From Willaertia magna (lineage: Eukaryota; Heterolobosea; Eutetramitea; Acrasida; Naegleriidae), in the NCBI GenBank assembly GCA_902984215.1, contig CADWAF010005471.1, positions 1-13,340 on the forward strand: 13,340 bases of DNA. The letters are read 5' to 3'. Below the pieces are notes generated by a model. That model made no database searches and had not been told where the DNA came from. It worked only from the letters and a program-made list of their open reading frames with translations. The position numbers and the translations under genes were made by a program. Every line of letters starts with the position of its first letter. Positions within the stretch are counted from its first letter, which is position 1. Shown here piece by piece: positions 6,690 through 13,340 of the stretch.

Positions 6690-7958
6690 TTAAAAATATC
6701 TTCTACCATTCTCACTAACATCAGAATCCTCTCCATCATCATCCAACGAACTATTATCTTCACTTCCACCTCCCACACTATTCTCACTATTACCACCACT
6801 GCCACTACCACTGCCACCACTACTTTCATTACTATCCATATCACTATTCTCACTTTCATTATTACTTAAATTATCTAGCTCTTTATCCAATTCATTGTTA
6901 TTGCTATTGTTATTGCTATTGTTATAATTATTTTTTTTAAAAAATAATTTTATAAAATAAATTAAAATTGGAATTAAAAAGAAAGCAATACAGCCACCTA
7001 ATAAAATTAATAAAATTAAAGATAAAATAAATGATAAATTTAAATAAAATATTTTATTTGGATAATAATCAATAAAATTTCTATTGTAAAAACCAATTAA
7101 TTCATTAAATTTAAAATGTTTAAAACAATTGGTTGTTTCATTTTGATTTTTATTAAAAATTAATTTATTTGGAAAATTTAAATAATTATTTGTTGTAATG
7201 TTTTTAAAATAGTTTTTTGTAAATAAAATTTTATTATTTTCTTTATTATTTAATATTGTAAACTCTTTTAAATATGGATCTAAATTTATTTCTTTAAAAA
7301 TTTGTGATTCTATTAAATATTTAACTTGAATTTTACAAATTGTAAATTTAATTTGATTTAATTGTAAAGTATTTGTTTCATTAAATAAAATATATTCATT
7401 TTGTAAATTATATAAATTATTTTGTAAAGTATTTTGTAAAGTATTTCGCAAAGTATCTTGTAAAGATTCCAATTCCCAAAACCATTTATTTTTATCATCA
7501 TTATTTACATTTAAATAATTATCATTAAATCTATTAATTAATTCATTATAAAATAAATCATTACAATCAACCGTTTTATTTAAAATTTCACAATTTATCT
7601 CTTCAGTTAATAAAGGATGAATTTTTGAATTTCTTGAAGTTATTGTCATTATTGTATAATTAAATAAAGAAAATCCACCAAAAATTAATAATAAAATGGT
7701 TGTAATTATTGAAATTAAAAATAGAATAGTACAGACAAGACAAACTTTATTTTTTTTTAATTTTTTTTTAATTTTTAAATTTTTAAAATAATTTTTTAAT
7801 CTGTAAAGTTTATTGTTGTTATTATAATAGTCATCATTTCTATAAAGTAGTGAACCTGTTCCTATTGTGTTATTATTATTTGGTTCTAGATAGTTGTTAT
7901 TGTTGCTGTCAATAGTGGTTTGATTAAATGTGTTATTCCTAGATTTGTTTCCTCTCAT
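6690..7958 (-). CDS. Unrecognised two-pass membrane protein with extracellular loop and acidic Ser/Gly tail
   Basis: A 422-aa ORF; ATG at 7958 follows a poly-A leader and TAA is at 6692-6690. Residues 1-71 are hydrophilic, Asn-rich, then strongly basic (KNLKIKKKLKKNK, 59-71). The first membrane segment is about 72-96, the second about 307-340 (ILSLILLILLGG, then IPILIYFIKLFF). The basic flank suggests both ends are cytosolic, leaving residues 97-306 outside or lumenal. That loop has four Cys (123, 132, 208, 278) able to form two disulfides and N-glycosylation sequons at 128, 193, 253 and 273. A short four-residue repeat (LQDT, LRNT, LQNT, LQNN; 166-181) sits in a probable helix. The tail 343-422 is Asn-, then Gly/Ser- and acid-rich with likely casein kinase 2 sites. 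The topology recalls CDC50 or P2X proteins, but I see no motif of either. Confidence 0.8.
   Translation of the reverse strand: MRGNKSRNNTFNQTTIDSNNNNYLEPNNNNTIGTGSLLYRNDDYYNNNNKLYRLKNYFKNLKIKKKLKKNKVCLVCTILFLISIITTILLLIFGGFSLFNYTIMTITSRNSKIHPLLTEEINCEILNKTVDCNDLFYNELINRFNDNYLNVNNDDKNKWFWELESLQDTLRNTLQNTLQNNLYNLQNEYILFNETNTLQLNQIKFTICKIQVKYLIESQIFKEINLDPYLKEFTILNNKENNKILFTKNYFKNITTNNYLNFPNKLIFNKNQNETTNCFKHFKFNELIGFYNRNFIDYYPNKIFYLNLSFILSLILLILLGGCIAFFLIPILIYFIKLFFKKNNYNNSNNNSNNNELDKELDNLSNNESENSDMDSNESSGGSGSGSGGNSENSVGGGSEDNSSLDDDGEDSDVSENGRRYF
7420..7467 (-). repeat. Four tandem 12-bp units within the two-pass membrane protein gene
   Basis: Units at 7420-7431 and 7432-7443 are identical (TTTTGTAAAGTA on the + strand); 7444-7455 and 7456-7467 differ at two to three positions. 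They encode the four-residue repeat of residues 166-181. Confidence 0.85.
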
Positions 7959-8365
7959 TTTTTTTTTAAAATTTACTATTTGAAATCTATTGGGCTGTTT
8001 TGTTTTTCACATCTTCTTTTAGAAGTAAGCAATACTACGGTGCAAACACAGTTAAATAATGGTTTTAATCAAACTATTACTAAAGATGGATTTATTAATT
8101 GTACTTATAATAAATAATTACTTGCTACTTACAATCTTTTTTTTTTCTTTTCTGTAAACTCTATGTTAAATATATTACCAAATATATTGTTTGTTAGGAG
8201 TGTTTTAAACTCCATTGCTAGTAGTTTCACATACTGGTAAACTACTGGTAGAGATGTTTTTTTGTGATGATTGTGGGTGTAATGCCTAGGAATTATATAT
8301 TGTTGTAATTAAATAACATATATTTATTTTTTTAAAAATTAACCTATAAAAAGTAAAATAATAAA
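7959..8365. other. Spacer between SAM50 3' end and the membrane-protein promoter, with exon-like fragment and hairpins
   Basis: The part next to 7958 should hold the promoter of the minus-strand membrane-protein gene. On the + strand, 8005-8024 resembles a 3' splice site (T-rich, ending TTTTAG), followed by a frame open to TAA at 8115-8117 whose codons look protein-like; no start is attached to it. AGTAGTTT (8220-8227) and AAACTACT (8239-8246) form a perfect 8-bp stem, with TACTGGTA repeated at 8232-8239 and 8243-8250. GGAGT/ACTCC at 8198-8214 forms a smaller hairpin. Confidence 0.5.
8323..8328 (-). terminator. Candidate polyadenylation signal AATAAA of SAM50
   Basis: TTTATT on the + strand reads AATAAA on the minus strand, 37 nt beyond the SAM50 stop codon. 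Suggested by position only. Confidence 0.35.
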
Positions 8366-9799
8366 TTATTCATTATAAACAAAACGGAATGAAAATTGTT
8401 TAAAGTTATTAAAAGTAGAAGGTAAATGAACACGATCATTTAAAACATTAGAAGGTTTAGCGAAATTAAATTCTAATCTACCAAAACTTAACATTAAAGC
8501 TAAACCAACACCATAACTACAATGTAATCCATTAATAAATGATTGTTTAAATTCTTTAATACCATTTGAACTATAATCTCTAATATTTGCAACATTACCA
8601 ACATCACAAAATACTTGACAATGTAATCCAAATAAATCTCTTAAAAGAGTAATAGGAAATGGGAAATATAATCTACCAGTTGCAATTGCTTTAACATTAC
8701 CACCTAATGGTTCAAGTGTTAATGGATGAACTTCTCCAACTTCAGGGAAACCTCTAACTTGATCAATAAATCTATCATTTAATGAAATAAATGTATCTTT
8801 TTCTCTATCTAATGGAATTACAACACCTGTATTTAATTGTAAACTACCAACCAATAAATTTTTATATAAAGGTATAAATACTTCACTATTTAAATCAAAT
8901 GAATAATGTTTGACATCTCCACTTAATCCAGCAATACTTTGTATTAATTTAAGATTTAATCCAGATGTAGGTGTAACAAAATTATCTCTTAAATCTAATT
9001 TATAAGTATGACTTAATGATGATTTAATACTTTTCTCTCTAACTTCATTCCATAATTGACTTTTAATACTTTTATCTTCTTCTTCTTCTTGATTTTCATT
9101 CGTTGTAGATTTTGTGTTAAACCATCTACTAATAAAATTATTAGATGTTGATTTTCTAAATAAAGCATTAACATCTTCATTAGTTCTAACTTCAAAATCA
9201 TAAGATAATGTATGTCTATCATTAATTTGTGCTCTAACACTAATTCCATTAGATTTTTCTTGTAAATAATTTGTTAATCTTCTAGATCCCATTAAATAAG
9301 TAGATAATTGTAAAGAACCATTTCTATTAAAACTTTGTGGGAAAACAGCACGTCCAATAAGAGTTAAACCAGATTTATCAAAATTAGTATCAAGATCCCA
9401 GGTATCTGCATATCCTATAAGATTTCTATAACCAAATGAAACTTCACCTTTAGCTTGTCCTTTATCATTAACAGTTGAACCAATAGAAAATCTTTTAGAT
9501 GATGTTTCTTTACAATCTAAGACCATAACTACATTATTATTATTATCTGAATCTAATACTACATTCATATGACTAAGTACTCCTAATTTACGTGAACGTT
9601 CAAGACCTACGGAAATGGCTTGATTTAATTCTTCTAAACTTTTAGCTTCGGTTGCTTCTTTAAAGGCTTTCTTTATCATTACATCTTTTGTTTTTTCTAA
9701 TCCTCTAACTAGAATAGATGAAAGAACAACAGATTGTTCTTTGGCTTCAGGATTAACGGAAAGAATTGGGTCTAAAGGATTATAAGTTTTTGGTTGCAT
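8366..9799 (-). CDS. SAM50: SAM50/Omp85-family outer-membrane beta-barrel assembly protein
   Basis: A 477-aa single-exon ORF (human SAMM50 is 469 aa). Residues about 25-97 fit one POTRA domain (ILVRGLEKTKD, RSRKLGVLSHMNVVLD). The rest is the 16-strand barrel: GEVSFGYRNLIGYAD (118-132), KSSLSHTYKLDLRDN (259-273, matching KSSLSHAMVIDSRN in human), and the diagnostic loop-6 motif VRGF (348-351) preceded by LNDRFIDQ. The C-terminal strands include FCDVGNVANI (397-406), YGVGLALMLSFGRLEFNFAKP (429-449) and the final beta-signal FKQFSFRFVYN. Family knowledge: SAM50 inserts beta-barrel proteins into the mitochondrial outer membrane, so the cell has mitochondria or a derived organelle. An acidic insert (QEEEEDKS, 237-244) lies in a barrel loop. 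The ATG follows an A-rich leader, and only 97 bp separate it from the upstream peptidase gene's stop. Confidence 0.93.
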   Translation of the reverse strand: MQPKTYNPLDPILSVNPEAKEQSVVLSSILVRGLEKTKDVMIKKAFKEATEAKSLEELNQAISVGLERSRKLGVLSHMNVVLDSDNNNNVVMVLDCKETSSKRFSIGSTVNDKGQAKGEVSFGYRNLIGYADTWDLDTNFDKSGLTLIGRAVFPQSFNRNGSLQLSTYLMGSRRLTNYLQEKSNGISVRAQINDRHTLSYDFEVRTNEDVNALFRKSTSNNFISRWFNTKSTTNENQEEEEDKSIKSQLWNEVREKSIKSSLSHTYKLDLRDNFVTPTSGLNLKLIQSIAGLSGDVKHYSFDLNSEVFIPLYKNLLVGSLQLNTGVVIPLDREKDTFISLNDRFIDQVRGFPEVGEVHPLTLEPLGGNVKAIATGRLYFPFPITLLRDLFGLHCQVFCDVGNVANIRDYSSNGIKEFKQSFINGLHCSYGVGLALMLSFGRLEFNFAKPSNVLNDRVHLPSTFNNFKQFSFRFVYNE

Positions 9800-9824
9800 T
9801 TTTTTTTTATAATAATTTTCACAA

Positions 9825-9834
9825 TTTATTTATT
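9825..9834 (-). terminator. Overlapping AATAAA hexamers: candidate 3' end of the M16 peptidase gene
   Basis: Two overlapping TTTATT copies (+ strand 9825-9830 and 9829-9834) read AATAAA on the minus strand, about 62-72 nt past the peptidase stop. They lie within 35 bp of the SAM50 start codon, so they sit inside the likely SAM50 leader or promoter. Confidence 0.35.
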
Positions 9835-9896
9835 TTCTTAATGGTGGTATTTAAAAGTAATTGATAGCTTTGATTAATTATTGAGCAAAGAGTTTG

Positions 9897-12800
9897 TTAT
9901 TCATCAGTTAAGACTTGCAAAGTACCTTTGTATTGTTCTATATCTTTAATAACATGGTATTTTGAATTGTCTTTAAAAATGTTTGAGAATGGTACTTTAT
10001 CCAAGTAAGAAGTGTCATCTAATAGTTCTTCTGGATTTGAGTAATTTACACTAATTTCTTCTACTATTTCTTCTACAGGTTGATAATTATCTTCTAAGGA
10101 TTTAAATACTTCTAATTCAGATTTCACATTCTTTCCATAAATAAGACAAGTAATTTGTCCCATTTCTTTTCTAAGACAAAATCTTTCATAACAGTTAATG
10201 ATTTCTTCTTTTGTAATGGTTTCAATTATCTTTGCTTCTATTTGATTTTTTTCTATAAAATCTTCATTAATAATGTCATTCCAACAACTCTTTGATTCTG
10301 AAGCCATTCTTTTTGGTAAAATTAATTTTGATTCAATTAATGAACGTTTAATGGATTCAAAAGTGCTATCCTTAACATTAATGATTGCTTGATACATTTC
10401 ATTCTTAAAACATTCTTCTACTCTTTTATAGATATCTCGAGGGTGAGCCCAACTTGATTGTACAGCATATCTTAATCCTGCATATGTTTTTTTCTTGTCA
10501 GGGTAGATGGCAAATACATTTACAGTATACCCCAGCTGTTGTTTAGTTCTCATATTTACAAAGAAAGGGGTTTTTGTCATTCTCCTGATCAGTTGCATTA
10601 TACACAATAATTTAATGTCTAATTTTACATTCCCAAATGGTATTGTACAAACTAAGGACGAGTTCGAATCAATTGGGTTGGTATTGGGAATTTCAAAAAT
10701 ACTTGTTTTACCTGGTAGAGGCAACAAATAAGACCTCTTGAATATTGTAGAGGTATCTTCAATACCAATGTGATTAAGATTGTAATCAATAATTTGAGCT
10801 ATTTCTTTGCTTTGTAATTCGTTAAGATTTCCGCTTGTAAAAGTGGTAACTTGAAAAGGAGTATTTTCCTTTTGAATGAAATTATGTATAAATTGTTTGA
10901 TGTCAAAAATGGAAATATCTTTTTCTAATTAGGAATATAAATATTTAAGACTAACTTACTTTCAATTTGATTTAATAAATCTTTATATTCATAAAATGGC
11001 TGACTAATAATTCTTCTAATGTGATACTTTGCTTGCCTTAAAGCCTGTTCCTTATTTCTGTTCTTGTAGTATCTTATTAAAGATTGTTTAATGCGTTTAA
11101 ACGTCATTTCATCTAAACTTTTTGGATTGACAAGATGTTGCATAATTAATTTAAAATAGTCAATTAAGTGGTCACTAAATCCATTAGCTGATAATTCAAT
11201 AGCTTTTTTTGTACACTTAACGTCGATTGAGTAAAAAAGTTTTGCCTTTTCTCCTAAGTAAAACAATCCACTTTGATCTATACTTTCTTCTACTAATGAA
11301 ACAAACATATATAAAAAAGCTAAACCTTTAGCTCCTTCTACATGCTTCTCTTGAAATGTTAATCTTGTTCTAATTTGAGCATAAGGCTCTAAAAATAAAC
11401 TATCTGCACATAAACCTCTATGGTAAAGTGTATGTCTATCACTTTTAAATATAATCTCTGGTAATACTCTTTCTTTTTCATCTAGTTTTAAATTGAAATT
11501 CCTTGGAATAAATGGATTTAATGGCGGTAACTTAATTTCCTCAATAATTTTTGGTCTCATTAATTTCTTAAAAAGGACAGTCAATCAATACAGTATAAGT
11601 TTTAACTTACATCCTTGATATCTATAGGTATATCTTCTTCATAATACTTAGTACCATAAATCGGTTCAACTTTCATTTCATCTCTTTTGAACTCTCTAGC
11701 ACTTACTAAAATTCTTAATAAAAGAATAATTAAATAATTAGGTAAAAACAAATACATACTTTACATTGTCAAATGATAAATATTCTAAGATTTTCTTTAC
11801 AATATCCACATTCAAAGGTCTATTGTTATTAAGGAAAGAGCAAATAAGTATTTTATCAGATGGATAAATATGCATTCTCTTAACACAATCAACACAATAA
11901 TTTTCAGCACTTGTGTTTTCTTTCCATTCAAATTTAAGTTTGCCTAAGAGACATAATTCCTCATATAATTGTAGGCAATGTTCTAAATTTTCTACTAACT
12001 GCTTTTTGATATTTTCAATTGTGGAAAAGGTGTACTCAATTATTTCATATAAATGTTTTGTTCCCAATTGAGTCATCCTTACTTCTATTTTATATAAAGA
12101 AAAGTTTTCAGATTTTGATTTGGTACTTGTTGATGCTGATAAATTATCTATGTATCCAAGTTTAGTTCTTAATAGTTCCACTAGACCATCTTTAGCATCA
12201 CATTGAATTAAATAACTAATAAAATTATCAGGTTTTTCTTCAAAGTAATCATGAAGAGTAAATGGAATTTGGAATGTTAATTGTAATGTACGAATATCCT
12301 TAACAGGAACCATAAAACATATCTTTTGATTTTGATTAAACACTTCTATTTGATTTGAATCAACAGTTGGAGCTATTTCATTATGTTTGGAAATATTATT
12401 GAATTGTTCTAATGTAACTTCCTCCAATTCATCTAGGCTTAATGGACTGTAAATAACTAATTTCATAAAGTCAGGTCTGTACCAATTATTGTAATACTCA
12501 ATCATGGTATTCCTTACATATTGTTTTCTATCTTCTGATATATTTAACAATTTCTTTTCTTCCACAATTTCCTCTTCTTCATTGTTATTATTATTATTAT
12601 TATTTCCTTCTTCAATTTCATTCAAATCTTCTTCTTCTTCAGAAGAAGAATGATAAGTTAATAGTTCCGTTTGCATTATACTTTCAACTGAACCAGTACT
12701 AAATTTCGAAAAGGAATGTTCCTTATTAATAAAACAAGATTTAAAAAGTTGCATTCTTCTACGTATATCATTTTGTACATTACGTTTAAATTCCGAGTTG

Positions 12801-13340
12801 ACTGCTATTACCTCTCTTTCCATACTATCTTCTTCAAATAGAGGACAAATGAAAAAGGCTGAAAATCTATCCATCACTTCAGTTAAAGCCTTTCTTTCGG
12901 TAGAAACAATAGAGAAATAGAAAGTAGTATAATCGAAACAAGTTGAAGCATTACAGTGACCTCCGTACTTTGAAAGGATTTTCTTATAGGAACCTTCTTC
13001 TGGAAAACGTTTTGTAGAAAAGAATAGCATGTGCTCTAAATAGTGAAATAGACCTGGAATATCAACTGGATCTTTAGAAAAACCTAAAGAAATAGTTTAA
13101 AGAATTTTAACAAGTAATAAAAAGAATAATTTACCTGCGAAAACACTTAATGCACATGCCGACTGTTAAATAATAATTCGTTAATTAAATAATAGATATT
13201 CATTCATTGTAAAAGTCAAACAAAACCTACCTCTTTCGAAGAGGGATCGGAAATCAACAAGGCTTGAAGACCATTAGTTAAAGTCAAAAAACGATATTGT
13301 TTATTGTCATTCTTTGATTTTATTATGCACTCATTCCTAT
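9897..13340 (-). CDS. M16 zinc metallopeptidase, insulysin/nardilysin type, six visible exons, 5'-partial
   Basis: Exons, in transcript order: 13340-13231, 13162-13135, 13083-11760, 11713-11611, 11566-10960, 10924-9897. After two leading bases they join in one frame of 1065 codons plus TAA. The inverted zinc motif HYLEH is encoded at 13045-13031; the third zinc ligand fits the Glu of REVIAVNSEF, as in IDE. Other anchors are DPVDIPGL, FFICPLFEED, VPVKDIRTLQLTFQIP, YGTKYYEEDIP, NPFIPRNFNL, TSGNLNE and RTKQQLGY, the C-terminal substrate-binding motif, and the ending VIKDIEQYKGTLQVL parallels IDE. Family knowledge: M16A enzymes are clamshells that cut peptides such as insulin or act on dibasic sites. 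The active-site NAST segment is closer to nardilysin, the rest closer to IDE, so I leave the symbol empty. An acidic/poly-Asn insert lies at 12646-12536. Roughly 40-60 N-terminal residues are outside the window; no signal peptide can be judged. Confidence 0.93.
10925..10959 (-). other. Intron of the M16 peptidase gene (35 nt)
   Basis: GTAAGT to CCTAATTAG, phase 1. It joins LLNQIE to KKDISIFDIKQFI, restoring the frame that continues to TSGNLNE (HGNI in IDE). At 35 nt it is the shortest intron here. Confidence 0.87.
11567..11610 (-). other. Intron of the M16 peptidase gene (44 nt)
   Basis: GTAAGT to CTTTTTAAG, phase 0. It joins EEDIPIDIKD to KLMRPKIIEEIKLPPLNPF, collinear with the IDE segment between its YGTQY and FIPTNFE motifs. 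Confidence 0.88.
11714..11759 (-). other. Intron of the M16 peptidase gene (46 nt)
   Basis: GTATGT to TTATTAAG, phase 2. Splicing yields FDNVKILVSAREF, the equivalent of NVRVAIVSKSF in IDE. Reading through gives a stop at once. Confidence 0.9.
13084..13134 (-). other. Intron of the M16 peptidase gene (51 nt)
   Basis: GTAAAT to TTCTTTAG, phase 1. Splicing makes the Gly codon from G|GT and restores VFAG-FSKDPVDIPGL ahead of the zinc motif. The exon between this and the previous intron is only 28 nt (13162-13135). Confidence 0.9.
13163..13230 (-). other. Intron of the M16 peptidase gene (68 nt)
   Basis: GTAGGT to TTTAACAG on the minus strand, phase 0. Its removal joins SDPSSKE to SACALSVFAG, matching the IDE order SDPTTDKSSAALDVHIG. 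Confidence 0.88.

Noticed and set aside
7920..8117. 65-aa + strand ORF
   Set aside because: It begins at TTG, not ATG, and crosses the start of the opposite gene. Only its 3' part is coding-like, and that is reported separately as an exon-like fragment.
8264..8290. Possible C/D-box snoRNA (GTGATGA C-box-like sequence)
   Set aside because: No CTGA D box at suitable distance and no terminal stem.
10661..10680. tRNA B-box-like GAGTTCGAATC
   Set aside because: Lies within conserved peptidase coding sequence, with no A box or cloverleaf around it.
10507..10731. 74-aa + strand ORF opposite the peptidase
   Set aside because: Shadow of the conserved M16 C-terminal domain, which includes RTKQQLGY on the other strand.
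9897..13340. Reading the peptidase as three separate genes or as a frameshifted pseudogene
   Set aside because: All interruptions coincide with GT-AG segments of 35-68 nt whose removal gives one frame collinear with IDE, including the bridging exon 11713-11611.

Overview
This window is nuclear DNA from an AT-rich unicellular eukaryote. Support comes from eukaryote-specific genes (an RNA polymerase subunit, a chromatin reader, a mitochondrial outer-membrane assembly protein), five short GT-AG introns in one gene, poly-Asn and Ser/Glu low-complexity inserts, A-rich leaders immediately before start codons, and TAA as the stop codon of every gene called. The style fits an amoeboid protist such as a heterolobosean or amoebozoan, but the lineage cannot be fixed from this sequence. 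No rRNA, tRNA, CRISPR array or transposon was seen.

Layout. Positions 1-662 (+) hold the 3' part of RPB5, the shared subunit of RNA polymerases I, II and III. Positions 663-2319 are sparse and contain one unrecognised basic ORF (1053-1544) and several small hairpins. Positions 2320-3081 (+) encode a YEATS-domain chromatin protein of the GAS41/Yaf9 type. Positions 3340-4668 (+) encode an RCC1-repeat protein that converges on an unrecognised 217-aa gene (5325-4672, -), with only 3 bp between stop codons. Positions 5787-6512 (+) encode a secreted Pro/Gln/Phe repeat protein that converges on a two-pass membrane protein (7958-6690, -). The interval between their stop codons carries a perfect 22-bp inverted repeat, so both transcripts carry the same element in sense orientation. 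Positions 9799-8366 (-) encode a SAM50/Omp85 barrel protein. Positions 13340-9897 (-) are an M16 metallopeptidase (insulysin/nardilysin type) rebuilt here from six visible exons; its 5' end lies outside the window.

The recognised genes are housekeeping and functionally unrelated to each other: transcription, chromatin, mitochondrial biogenesis, peptide degradation. This is a compact eukaryotic gene neighbourhood and not an operon. The parts least explained by known families are the secreted repeat protein, the neighbouring two-pass membrane protein, the shared 3' element between them, and the two orphan ORFs.
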